64,000 bases of DNA, taken from contig CAZKVC010000001.1 in assembly GCA_964556115.1 (NCBI GenBank), positions 62,001 through 126,000 on the forward strand. The letters run 5' to 3'. This DNA comes from Parvularcula sp964556115. GTDB taxonomy: Bacteria; Pseudomonadota; Alphaproteobacteria; Caulobacterales; Parvularculaceae. The notes beneath the pieces were generated by a model. The model worked only from the letters and a program-made list of their open reading frames with translations. It did not search any database and had not been told where the DNA came from. Below, in pieces: positions 7,813 to 16,129 of the stretch; the stretch's first letter is position 1, and the number at the start of each line of letters is the position of its first letter. A program made the translations under genes and the position numbers.

Positions 7813-10563
7813 TCACCCATGCGCGCCGAAATGGTGCGCGATGGCAAGGCTGATACGCTGGGCCTGGGCGAAGCTCTGCTCGAGCGGCAGGATCGTGTTC
7901 TGCTCGATATCGCGATAATCCGCGCCGCCGGTTTCCTCGTCGGCAGGCTCGTCGAACAGTGCGGCATCGCCCTCGCCTTCGTCTTGCGGGAACCCCTCGC
8001 GTAATTGGGCGGCGGCGTCCGGGACCTTCAGGGCCAGGATCTCATCGAGAACCTCCCTCCGCGAGAACCCTGCCACCCGTGCGAATTGCGGCAGCCGCGC
8101 GCCGAGTAAAAACATGTGCTGTATGAGCGCGATCCTGACGGCATGGAGCAGGTCGAGATTGAGCGGCCCGGGGCCGACATCCTCATAGCCCCACCGCTCC
8201 AGCGTCTTCTTGAGGCTGATCGCACCGGGGCGAAGCCGGGCCGCAAGCTGCAGAGCCGCGAAGTAACGCCTGTCTCCGATCAGATGGGTCGCCAGATCGG
8301 CGCAGGCGCGCTCGACCCCCGGCTCGTTGCCGGAAATCGGCCGGGTGGCCCAGAAGCTTCCATCATAAAGCTTCAGATAGGCGATCAGCGTCTTCATGTC
8401 CGAAAGCCGCGCGGCGGCTGCAACCATGCCCATCAGGCTGCGAAAACGGCGGCTGGTGCGGTAGAGACCGGCATAGGCTTCGGGTTCGACCGCGATGGCT
8501 TCGCCCACACCGGCATGAAGATTGGCGACATAGCCGATCTGCTGCAGGCTGCCATTATGCGAGATCGCCCGGATCGACCGTAGGCTGAGGTCTTCCTCGC
8601 TGCGCTTTTCGAACTGCCGCTTGGTCTTGCGCGATCCCGCAGGCGGAAGAAGCGCGAGGCCCGGCCCCATCGCCACCATCGCCATGGCTTCGTCCCGGAA
8701 CAGATCGAGCTGGACACCGCGAATGGTGTTGAAGAAATCGAGACTGGCTTCCTGCTGCTCGTAGAAGGGATCGTCACCGAACTCTTCACCGCGCGCCTCG
8801 ATCAACCCTGCGAGGATTCCTTCCGCCTGCTGAGATGTCGTGAACCACGCATAGCCGTCCCCGCCCTGAAAGCTGATTTCATGACGCAAGGTCACACCAA
8901 CCTCATCGAAGCGGTGCCGTGCCCAGGGGCTCATGGCGTAGGCGCTACGCTCGGTGATCGACGTCGGATGACCGCCGCGCCCCATGCTTTCGCCGTGAGT
9001 GTTGAAGACGACAGCGTCGAGATGGGACAGCCCCTGGCGCTTCATCTCACCGGCGAGCTGCCCCTGAAGCCGCTCGATCGCCAGGGTCGCGGGGAGCTGG
9101 CCCATGAAACGTCCGGCATCGGAGAAACCGGTTTCGATCGCAATCCTGCCTCGGCTTTCAACCTGCTTGCGGAAGCCCGGCTGGTCGAGAAGGACGGCGA
9201 GGATGCGCCGGCTGCGGTCGAAACTGCGCGCGGTCTCGAACAGCGGGCAGATGTCGAGCTTATCGGCCATGCCGTAGCGACGGACCAGGTAGATGGCGGT
9301 CAGCACCGTCACGGGGTTCTCGCACTCGGCGATCAGGAAGCGGATCGGCGTCTCTTCGTCGATATGCTTGAGGATCTGAGCGGCGGCGATCGCGATCCTG
9401 CGCGCCGAAGAGGTTTCATGAGCGAGACTGCGGAAATTGACCCGCACCGGCTGGACGTCAGCTACGGACTGGTTGATCTCGGCAAGGGCAGTGTGGCCGA
9501 AAAGGTCCGTGTCCCGACCAACAGGCAGAAGACTTCTCGCCGCATTGCGGATCTGCGCAGCGTTGAGGCGGAAGTGGATTTCACCGAGCCCGAGGCCGCG
9601 GTGACGCATCAGGCTGGCGATGGCAAGAAGCTCGGCGGCTTCTTCATCGGCCAAACCATCCGCCGCTTTCTGAAGGTCCGCGATCAGCGGTGCGAGGCTG
9701 GTCAGCCGCCCTGTTCCTTCTTCCGTCAGGGCGTTGGCGGCCTTGGCCACGCCTTCCTCGGTCTCGAGCGCCGCGTCGTCGGAGAAGAGTGCAAGGTCGC
9801 GCCTGGTGCGTTCGGACGCTTCCCTCAAGCGGTCGATGATCTTTCCGACCGGAGCATGACTTTCGTGTTTCTTCAGTCTACCGATCAGGTCGTTGAGGCC
9901 CTCGCTCTTCTCGACAAGGCGGTGACGGAAGATTTGCGGCCAGCCGATATCCTGCCGTCCGTCGAGGTCGTACCCCACCCAGCTCGCAAGGCCTACCGGA
10001 AGCGGAAGAAGCTTCTTCCAGTCGCTGCCGAAGCGGTCCCGCGCGGCCAGCAGAACGGCTTTCGACAGCTCAGAGGCGGCGTCGGCACAACGTACCAGAG
10101 CGTGCCTCGCCTCCTCATGCTCTTCGCTGAGGGTAATTGCGTCGCGAATGAAGGTCGCCTGTTCGAGATCGCCGTGGCCGGACAAGGCTTCACGGCCTTC
10201 TTCGGTCATGGCGAAAGTGGGGTGACCGGTGAAGACGATGGTTTCGAGCGGCGCGGCCATCTGCGCCTGGACCTCGTCGAGGCCCCTTGCCTGACCGATC
10301 AGCGCCGATGCGGCATCCTCGTAGCTGCCCGCGTCCTTGAGGTAGCCCTGCATCGCAGCACGGCGGCTCCGTGCGGCCTCGCAGGCGAGCTCGCCGATCA
10401 GGCTCTCAGTGTCGTCGAGGGTCAGGCTCCCGGCCTCGAGTTCGACCGAAATCTCATGCGCGAGGCGCCGGACGGGGTTGGCGAGCGGGTCGCGCTGAAG
10501 ATGTCCCCGCAGGACGGAAAGACGTTCCCGCAGGGATGAGGCGGTGGCTGTGCTTTCACTCAT
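7813..10563 (-). CDS. phosphoenolpyruvate carboxylase family protein, divergent
   Basis: A 916-residue soluble protein of normal PEPC length. PEPC adds bicarbonate to PEP giving oxaloacetate. The catalytic-histidine region appears as IVFTGHPTF (His ~114; canonical TAHPTE), and the glycine-rich loop as THGESMGRGGHP near residue 520 (canonical GRGGTVGRGGGP). SRKTKR and LRSIRAISHNGSLQQIGY near 660-680 replace the usual SRPAKR and RAIPWVFSWTQ. It therefore belongs to the family but has altered active-site motifs. ATG at 10563 is chosen over TTG at 10599 because GAGGGACGGG precedes it. It heads ppc-sbtA-sbtB, next to the photosynthesis cluster. Confidence 0.82.
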   Translation of the reverse strand: MSESTATASSLRERLSVLRGHLQRDPLANPVRRLAHEISVELEAGSLTLDDTESLIGELACEAARSRRAAMQGYLKDAGSYEDAASALIGQARGLDEVQAQMAAPLETIVFTGHPTFAMTEEGREALSGHGDLEQATFIRDAITLSEEHEEARHALVRCADAASELSKAVLLAARDRFGSDWKKLLPLPVGLASWVGYDLDGRQDIGWPQIFRHRLVEKSEGLNDLIGRLKKHESHAPVGKIIDRLREASERTRRDLALFSDDAALETEEGVAKAANALTEEGTGRLTSLAPLIADLQKAADGLADEEAAELLAIASLMRHRGLGLGEIHFRLNAAQIRNAARSLLPVGRDTDLFGHTALAEINQSVADVQPVRVNFRSLAHETSSARRIAIAAAQILKHIDEETPIRFLIAECENPVTVLTAIYLVRRYGMADKLDICPLFETARSFDRSRRILAVLLDQPGFRKQVESRGRIAIETGFSDAGRFMGQLPATLAIERLQGQLAGEMKRQGLSHLDAVVFNTHGESMGRGGHPTSITERSAYAMSPWARHRFDEVGVTLRHEISFQGGDGYAWFTTSQQAEGILAGLIEARGEEFGDDPFYEQQEASLDFFNTIRGVQLDLFRDEAMAMVAMGPGLALLPPAGSRKTKRQFEKRSEEDLSLRSIRAISHNGSLQQIGYVANLHAGVGEAIAVEPEAYAGLYRTSRRFRSLMGMVAAAARLSDMKTLIAYLKLYDGSFWATRPISGNEPGVERACADLATHLIGDRRYFAALQLAARLRPGAISLKKTLERWGYEDVGPGPLNLDLLHAVRIALIQHMFLLGARLPQFARVAGFSRREVLDEILALKVPDAAAQLREGFPQDEGEGDAALFDEPADEETGGADYRDIEQNTILPLEQSFAQAQRISLAIAHHFGAHG

Positions 10564-10720
10564 GTCCCGTCCCTCGCGCCGAAAGCCTGCGATTGGCAAG
10601 ACTGGCTGACCTGCCTGTCCTCACAAACACGATAAAACGGAGCAGGACGCCGCGGCGCCTTGCAGGGGTCGGAATGGCTCCGCGGCAGTACGGCGGAGGA
10701 AACCTTCGCCGAACAGACCC

Positions 10721-11374
10721 CTAGAAACGCCGCCCGAAGCCGATACCGGCAACGACCGGGTCGAGATCGACTTCCACCGTGTTCCGCAATTCTCCGGTGC
10801 GAAGGGTCGCGTCGGTGTCGATCTGGATATATTTCACGTCGGCGTTGAAGAACCAGTTCTCCGATACATCCACGTCGAAACCCAGCTGGAAGGCGACGCC
10901 GACACTGTCATCGAGCTCGACGCTGGTCTGGCCGATGGCATTTTCGAGGCTGTTCGATGCGTCTTCCGAATAGAAGATCGTGTAGTTGAGACCAAGTCCG
11001 GCATAGGGCCGGAAGGCAGCGTCCGGCGCGAAGTGATACTGCAGGGTCAGCGTTGGCGGCAGCGCCCAGACATCGGCCAGCCTGCCCAGACCTTCGAGGT
11101 CCCCCGTGCCCTGGATATCGTGAGGGCTGGTGGCGAGAATCAGCTCCGCTGCGATTCGGTCCGTGAGGAAGTAGGTGAAGTCGAGCTCCGGGACGACAGC
11201 ATTCTCGACCTCGACCGAACCGCCCGGGAAACTCGGCTCAACGCCCGAGGTTTCTTCGGTCGGCGCAACCACGATGGCCCGGGCGCGAACCAGAAGGTCG
11301 CCTTTCTCGGCCTGGGCAGCGGCGGGGAGTGCAGCGGCAGCAGCGGATGCAGCAAGAAGGAAGATGCGGTTCAT
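10721..11374 (-). CDS. ompW: OmpW family outer-membrane protein
   Basis: A 217-residue precursor with a clear signal peptide (MNRIFLLAASAAAAALPAAAQA, cleavage after AQA) and an eight-strand beta-barrel pattern ending in a terminal Phe (GIGFGRRF). OmpW hallmarks include LPPTLTLQYHFAPDAAFRPYAGLGLNYTIFY. OmpW barrels form small hydrophobic channels in the outer membrane. GGAG precedes the ATG. It is followed 157 bases later by the PEPC gene on the same strand; a functional link is not evident. Confidence 0.93.
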   Translation of the reverse strand: MNRIFLLAASAAAAALPAAAQAEKGDLLVRARAIVVAPTEETSGVEPSFPGGSVEVENAVVPELDFTYFLTDRIAAELILATSPHDIQGTGDLEGLGRLADVWALPPTLTLQYHFAPDAAFRPYAGLGLNYTIFYSEDASNSLENAIGQTSVELDDSVGVAFQLGFDVDVSENWFFNADVKYIQIDTDATLRTGELRNTVEVDLDPVVAGIGFGRRF

Positions 11375-11455
11375 GTCTCAACTCCTGATACGACAGGAGC
11401 CGGCCTAGGCTTGCCGGAGAATAGTTCCTTGAGCGGGCGCAAACGAACTTGCGCT

Positions 11456-11806
11456 TTATGCAGACAGAAGCTCCCGCACGGTCTCGGAAGGGCGGCAGAG
11501 GCGGACACCCTTCGGCGTACAGACGATTGGCCGGTTGACGAGAACCGGATGTTGCAGCATCGCTTCGAAGATTTCCTCATCGCTGACACCGTCTTCGAGA
11601 AGGCCAAGTTCCTCCGCAGGCGACTTGGTCTCCCGTAGGGCCTGCCGCGGCGTCAGGTCCGCTGCCGCAAACAGGCCGAGAAGCTGGGCTCTGGTCCAGC
11701 CTTCCTGAAGATACTCAATGACTACGGGCTCCTCGCCCGTGTCGCGGATGATATCGAGAACGTTGCGCGACGTGCCGCAGTTGGGATTGTGATGAACGAC
11801 GATCAT
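11456..11806 (-). CDS. arsC: ArsC family arsenate reductase (glutaredoxin-linked type)
   Basis: A 116-residue thioredoxin-fold protein. The catalytic cysteine lies in the N-terminal motif HHNPNCGTSRN, diagnostic of the ArsC/Spx superfamily, and the Arg in LVNRPIV plus KGVRLCRP fit the arsenate-binding arginines of true ArsC. GGAGGGG precedes ATG 11806, which is preferred over ATG 11827. It is transcribed divergently from an ArsR-type regulator across a ~225-base interval containing a palindrome, so metalloid-responsive control is likely. No arsB/acr3 exporter is seen nearby. Confidence 0.93.
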   Translation of the reverse strand: MIVVHHNPNCGTSRNVLDIIRDTGEEPVVIEYLQEGWTRAQLLGLFAAADLTPRQALRETKSPAEELGLLEDGVSDEEIFEAMLQHPVLVNRPIVCTPKGVRLCRPSETVRELLSA

Positions 11807-11942
11807 GGCCCCTCCATGGCCGATCACAGGGTCTTGGGCAATCGGCGGCGTCAGAGGTCAAGTGCTTCGAACACGGAGCCACTCTTTGTTTGGGTCGACT
11901 TCGTTATACTGTTCGCACAAGGCAGCAGCTGAGAGATCGACT

Positions 11943-11960
11943 TTTCGACTATTGTCGAAA
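11943..11960. promoter_or_regulatory. candidate ArsR operator, perfect inverted repeat
   Basis: TTTCGAC-TATT-GTCGAAA is a perfect 7+7 palindrome with a 4-base spacer. It lies between the divergent arsC and arsR genes, 71 bases before the arsR start. ArsR/SmtB repressors bind such dyads; the assignment as their operator is inferred from position. Confidence 0.55.
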
Positions 11961-12030
11961 TAAGAGGAACAAGCCGGTCTATTATTTTTGATGATTGCTT
12001 AACTTCGGCTTTTTCGGTTTAAACGCCGTC

Positions 12031-12402
12031 ATGGAGGCAGACACGAACAGATTGGTAGAACGTTTGGGCGCATTGGCTCAGGGAACGCGGATCGGCGTTT
12101 TCAAGCTTCTGATGCGGCAATGCCCCGACGGTCTCGCAGCCGGCGACATCGCCGATACGCTGAAAGTCGCGCCGAACACTCTTTCAGCCCATCTCTCCGT
12201 CCTGCAGCGCGCCGGCCTTATCGAGCAGGAGCGCCGTGGCCGCCATATCTACTACTCCGCCGACCTCGAAGCCGTGGGCACGTTGATGGAAGCTCTGATC
12301 AATGACTGCTGCCATGGGCACCCGGTAGCATCAGGCTTTCAGGCACCAGACGGGAAAGGGCCTGAACTGGACGGAGCGAACGGTCGGGCCCCCGAGGCCT
12401 AG
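12031..12402 (+). CDS. ArsR family transcriptional regulator
   Basis: A 123-residue winged-helix repressor of the ArsR/SmtB type. The HTH region reads LAAGDIADTLKVAPNTLSAHLSVLQRAGLIEQERRGRHIYYSADL. The classical metal-binding motif ELCVCDL in the recognition-helix region is absent; the only Cys pair is CC in LINDCCHGHP near the C-terminus, similar in place to the C-terminal Cys sites of some arsenite sensors. ATG 12031 is chosen over TTG 11995. Its divergent neighbour arsC suggests it senses arsenic; another ligand remains possible. Confidence 0.88.
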   Translation: MEADTNRLVERLGALAQGTRIGVFKLLMRQCPDGLAAGDIADTLKVAPNTLSAHLSVLQRAGLIEQERRGRHIYYSADLEAVGTLMEALINDCCHGHPVASGFQAPDGKGPELDGANGRAPEA

Positions 12403-12434
12403 CCCCGCTCGCGGACCCCCGCTATGGCGCGGCC

Positions 12435-13097
12435 ATGACAACTCTCATCAGCCCTTCCATCCTCGCGTCGGACTTCGCCCGGCTTGGCGAAGAAGTCCGC
12501 TCGGTCAGCGAGGCCGGTGCCGACATGATCCACCTCGACATCATGGACGGGCACTTCGTGCCCAACCTCACGATCGGCCCCGATGTCATCAAAGCCCTGC
12601 GCCCGCACTCGGACAAGCCGTTCGACACGCATCTGATGATCATGCCGAACCCGGCGATGATCGAAGCGTTCGCCGAAGCCGGCGCCGACATCATCGCTGT
12701 GCATCCGGAAGTCGATCCGCACATCCACCGGACGCTTCAGCAAATCAGAAACCTCGGCAAGAAGCCCGGCCTCGCCATCAACCCGGCGACGCCGCTGGCG
12801 CATGTCGAAACCGTGCTCGATTTGGTCGACCTCGTCCTGATGATGTCAGTCAATCCCGGCTTCGGTGGCCAGGAATTCATCGAGGGGACGCTTCCAAGAA
12901 TCGAAAAAGTGGCCGAGACAGCGACGAGGAACGGCCTCGACATCATTCTGGAAGTCGACGGCGGCATCAATCAGGAGACGGCGCCTCGGGTCCGTGATGC
13001 AGGCGCGACTGCGTTGGTAGCCGGTACGGCGGTGTTCCGCTCTCCTGGCGGAGACTACGAGGCAGCCATGAACGCTCTGAGGGCGCCTTCAGGCTGA
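12435..13097 (+). CDS. rpe: ribulose-phosphate 3-epimerase
   Basis: Rpe (220 aa) interconverts ribulose-5-phosphate and xylulose-5-phosphate. TIM-barrel motifs with metal and acid/base residues are clear: PSILASDF, MIHLDIMDGHFVPNLTIG, THLMI, VNPGFGGQ and LEVDGGI. The gene starts 32 bases after arsR. It is a normal pentose-phosphate gene; with no RuBisCO or phosphoribulokinase in the window it is not evidence for a Calvin cycle. Confidence 0.98.
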   Translation: MTTLISPSILASDFARLGEEVRSVSEAGADMIHLDIMDGHFVPNLTIGPDVIKALRPHSDKPFDTHLMIMPNPAMIEAFAEAGADIIAVHPEVDPHIHRTLQQIRNLGKKPGLAINPATPLAHVETVLDLVDLVLMMSVNPGFGGQEFIEGTLPRIEKVAETATRNGLDIILEVDGGINQETAPRVRDAGATALVAGTAVFRSPGGDYEAAMNALRAPSG

Positions 13098-13173
13098 AAG
13101 TCCGGAGGATTATCAATAGTGAGGGGTTTCACGATTAACTGTAATCATTGTACGTTCTCACGTAGCTTTGAAT

Positions 13174-13189
13174 TATGTCGTCTGACATA
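13174..13189. promoter_or_regulatory. palindrome upstream of the CapD-type gene
   Basis: TATGTC-GTCT-GACATA is a 6+6 inverted repeat in the 121-base gap (13098-13218) before the dehydratase gene. It could be a regulator site; nothing else is visible in this AT-richer gap apart from a weak GAGGAATC ribosome site. Confidence 0.35.
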
Positions 13190-13218
13190 GTCGCAGCTGG
13201 GGCAGGTCGAGGAATCTT

Positions 13219-14433
13219 ATGATGTGGAAGCGGCTTTTCGGACAGAGGTCCGACGATACCGGAACCGCCACGCGGACGGTCTGTGTCGAAGAACCTGATT
13301 ACGAAGCGCTTCTGGGGCGCAAACCCCGCTCGGTCAATCTTTCACTGACCCGTGAAATGATCGAAGACCGGACCGTTCTCGTCACGGGGGCGGGCGGCAC
13401 CATCGGCAGCGAGCTGGCGCGCCAGATCGCCAAGCTCTCTCCCTCCCAGCTTGTCCTGGTCGATAACGGCGAGTTCAATCTCTACTCGATCGAACGCGAA
13501 CTTTCCGAGGCGGGCTATGGCGGGATGCTCGTCCCGCAGCTCGTCGATGTCTGCCAGCGCGACCATATCATGGGCGTTTTTGGGCGCTACAAGCCGACGG
13601 TCGTTCTTCATGCCGCGGCGCTGAAGCACGTTCCGATCGTCGAGATGAACCCCTGCGCGGCGGCCATGGTCAATGTGCTGGGCGCCAAGAACGTCTTCGA
13701 CGCAGCGATCGAGCACGCGGCCGAAGCCGTGGTGTTCATCTCTACCGACAAGGCGGTGAACCCGTCCTCCTTCATGGGCGCGACGAAGCGGATGGCGGAA
13801 CTTTACGCTCAGGCGCTCGACGTGGCGCAGACCGACACACGCTTCGTCACCGTGCGGTTCGGTAATGTCCTCGGCTCGACTGGGTCCGTAGGTCCCCTTT
13901 TCCAGCGTCAGATCGCCATGGGCGGGCCGATCACGGTCACTCATCCGGACGTGCAGCGCTATTTCATGACCACCCGCGAAGCTGCGAAGCTCGTCCTGAA
14001 AGCGGCCTCCCTCAGCAAGGAAGGGGGCGTTCTCAGTCACGATGGGCGGATCTTCGTTCTCGACATGGGCGAGCCAATCAAGATCGTGACCCTGGCCGAA
14101 CGTATGATCGAAGCGGCGGGCAAGAAGCCCTATGACGAGATCGACATCGCCTTCACCGCCCTGCGGCCCGGCGAGAAGCTCTTCGAGGAAATCTTCCACT
14201 CTCTCGAGAAGCTGCTCCAGACCGGCACCGATGGCGTGCTGCTGGCCTCGCCGACCATGATCGACCTGCCGCTCCTCGTACCCAGGTTCTCCGACGTGAT
14301 CCGCAACGCAAAATCGGGCAAGTGCACGGACCTCCTCGAGGCGGTCAATCACCTCGTTCCTGAATTCAAGCCCTCGCCGCGCCTTGGCGAGAGCGAGCGG
14401 GCTGCCGAAGCTTCACTCCGTTCGGCAAGCTGA
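13219..14433 (+). CDS. CapD-type nucleotide-sugar 4,6-dehydratase, soluble form
   Basis: A 404-residue short-chain dehydrogenase-like protein of the polysaccharide biosynthesis CapD family. It has the NAD(P) motif VLVTGAGGTIGSELARQI, HAAALKHVPIVE, and STDKAVNPSSFMGATKRMAE, where Met occupies the usual Tyr position as in the large WbpM/PglF enzymes. Those enzymes have four N-terminal membrane helices (~600 aa); here only a ~50-residue hydrophilic N-terminus is present. The likely reaction is 4,6-dehydration of a UDP-HexNAc for surface glycans; substrate is not determined. It stands alone, with no other glycan genes adjacent. Confidence 0.9.
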   Translation: MMWKRLFGQRSDDTGTATRTVCVEEPDYEALLGRKPRSVNLSLTREMIEDRTVLVTGAGGTIGSELARQIAKLSPSQLVLVDNGEFNLYSIERELSEAGYGGMLVPQLVDVCQRDHIMGVFGRYKPTVVLHAAALKHVPIVEMNPCAAAMVNVLGAKNVFDAAIEHAAEAVVFISTDKAVNPSSFMGATKRMAELYAQALDVAQTDTRFVTVRFGNVLGSTGSVGPLFQRQIAMGGPITVTHPDVQRYFMTTREAAKLVLKAASLSKEGGVLSHDGRIFVLDMGEPIKIVTLAERMIEAAGKKPYDEIDIAFTALRPGEKLFEEIFHSLEKLLQTGTDGVLLASPTMIDLPLLVPRFSDVIRNAKSGKCTDLLEAVNHLVPEFKPSPRLGESERAAEASLRSAS

Positions 14434-14531
14434 AACCGGACTATTTCTTGGGGCGAAAGCGCTTGCGGATGACGTAAGCGGGGCCGATAAGCGCGGGCAT
14501 CTGCCGCAGCGCGAGGAGAGCCCGCACCCCC

Positions 14532-16094
14532 ATGTCATCACGTTTCATGCCCCGCCGCGCCCTGCTGTCCGTTTCGGACAAGTCTGGGCTGGTCGAATTC
14601 GCCGAAGCTCTCGCGGCAAAAGGAGTCCTGCTTCTCTCCACCGGCGGTACGGCGAAAGCGCTTCGCGAGGCAGGGCTCGACGTGACCGACGTGTCCGAAG
14701 TGACGGGCTTCCCCGAGATCATGGATGGCCGGGTGAAGACCCTGCACCCTTCCGTCCACGGCGCGCTTCTCGGCCGGGAAGGCACCGATGATGAAGCCTT
14801 CGCGGCGCACGGCATCACGCCGATCGATCTTCTGGTGGTGAACCTCTACCCCTTCGAGCAAAGCGTCCGTCAGAACGCAGATGAAGGACGGCTGGTCGAG
14901 ACGATCGACATCGGCGGGCCAGCGATGATCCGCGCAGCGGCGAAGAATTTCGACCGCGTCACCGTGATCACCGACCCCGAAGACTACGCCGCGCTTTTGG
15001 CTGAACTCGAGCAGGGCGGCACGACCCGCGCCTTTCGCAAGCAACAGTCTTCGGTCGCTTACGGCCGGACGGCGCAATATGATCTTCTGATCAGCCAGAA
15101 CCTGCGCGAAGGCGATGAGCCGCCGCGGCGGACGGGCATTGTGGGGCGCCTGCGCTCCGGCCTGCGCTATGGTGAGAATCCTCACCAGAAAAGCGCCGTC
15201 TACGGAACCGATGAGCAGCGCGCCGGAATCCTCTCCGCCGAACAGCTCCAAGGCAAGGAGCTGAGCTACAACAATCTCAACGACTCCGACGCCGCCTATG
15301 AACTGGCGGCCGAGCTGGGCGCCGATCCGGCGGTGGTGATCGTCAAGCACGCGAACCCCTGCGGCGTGGCAAAGAATACGTCGATCGTCGAGGCCTACCG
15401 CCAAGCCCTGCGCTGTGACCCGGTCTCGGCCTTTGGCGGCATCATCGCGGCCACCCGGCCAATCGACGCCGAAGCGGCGGCCGAGATCACCAGGATCTTC
15501 ACCGAAGTGGTCATCGCGCCCGGCATCGACGACGCGGCGAAAGAGATCTTCGCGAAGAAGAAGAACCTCCGCCTCCTGATTACCGATGGGCTCCCTGACC
15601 CCGCCCAGCGGCGCAACCTGGTGCGGCCTATCGCAGGAGGCTTTCTTCTCCAGGACCAGGACAGCACGGTTTTCGACGGCGATCCCAAGGTCGTCACTGA
15701 GCGCGAGCCGACCGAGGATGAATGGCGCGATCTGCGCTTCGCCTTTACGGTCGCCAAGCACGTCAAATCGAACGCCATCGTCTATGCCAAGGATGGCGCG
15801 ACTGTAGGCGTCGGCGCAGGACAGATGAGCCGCCTCGACTCGGCAAGGATCGCCGTGCGCAAATCACAGGATGCCGCGGAGGCCGAGGGCCTGGACGCGC
15901 CCATGGTCAAGGGATCAGTCGTCGCATCGGATGCGTTCTTTCCGTTTGCGGACGGCCTTCTTGCCGCTGCCGAGGCGGGGGCGACCGCCGTGATACAGCC
16001 CGGCGGGTCGATGCGCGATCAGGAAGTGATCGACGCCGCCAATGCCGCCGGGCTCGCCATGGTCTTCACAGGCCTCAGGCATTTCAGGCACTAA
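14532..16094 (+). CDS. purH: bifunctional AICAR formyltransferase/IMP cyclohydrolase
   Basis: PurH (520 aa) performs the last two steps of IMP synthesis. The N-terminal IMP cyclohydrolase domain (to about residue 190) has ALLSVSDKSGLVEFA, STGGTAKALREAG and VKTLHPSVHGALLGR. The AICAR transformylase domain has YGENPHQKSAVY, KHANPCGVA, SAFGGIIA and ends in the typical FTGLRHFRH. ATG 14532 is used; ATG 14547 is also possible. Length is normal. The 98 bases before it hold no clear feature. Confidence 0.98.
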   Translation: MSSRFMPRRALLSVSDKSGLVEFAEALAAKGVLLLSTGGTAKALREAGLDVTDVSEVTGFPEIMDGRVKTLHPSVHGALLGREGTDDEAFAAHGITPIDLLVVNLYPFEQSVRQNADEGRLVETIDIGGPAMIRAAAKNFDRVTVITDPEDYAALLAELEQGGTTRAFRKQQSSVAYGRTAQYDLLISQNLREGDEPPRRTGIVGRLRSGLRYGENPHQKSAVYGTDEQRAGILSAEQLQGKELSYNNLNDSDAAYELAAELGADPAVVIVKHANPCGVAKNTSIVEAYRQALRCDPVSAFGGIIAATRPIDAEAAAEITRIFTEVVIAPGIDDAAKEIFAKKKNLRLLITDGLPDPAQRRNLVRPIAGGFLLQDQDSTVFDGDPKVVTEREPTEDEWRDLRFAFTVAKHVKSNAIVYAKDGATVGVGAGQMSRLDSARIAVRKSQDAAEAEGLDAPMVKGSVVASDAFFPFADGLLAAAEAGATAVIQPGGSMRDQEVIDAANAAGLAMVFTGLRHFRH

Positions 16095-16129
16095 CCGAAC
16101 GAGAAACCAAGAAAGACGAGGAACGCCCT

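Noticed and set aside
8881..10539. Long plus-strand open frame opposite the PEPC gene
   Set aside because: Antisense shadow of a GC-rich gene; no recognisable domain, while the minus strand encodes a full PEPC-family protein.
12435..13097. rpe as evidence for a Calvin cycle
   Set aside because: Ribulose-phosphate epimerase is universal; no RuBisCO or phosphoribulokinase gene is in the window.
14441..14818. Minus-strand frame ending in a basic RKRFRPKK tail before purH
   Set aside because: Most of it overlaps the purH start; no ribosome site or recognisable family, so it is probably chance.
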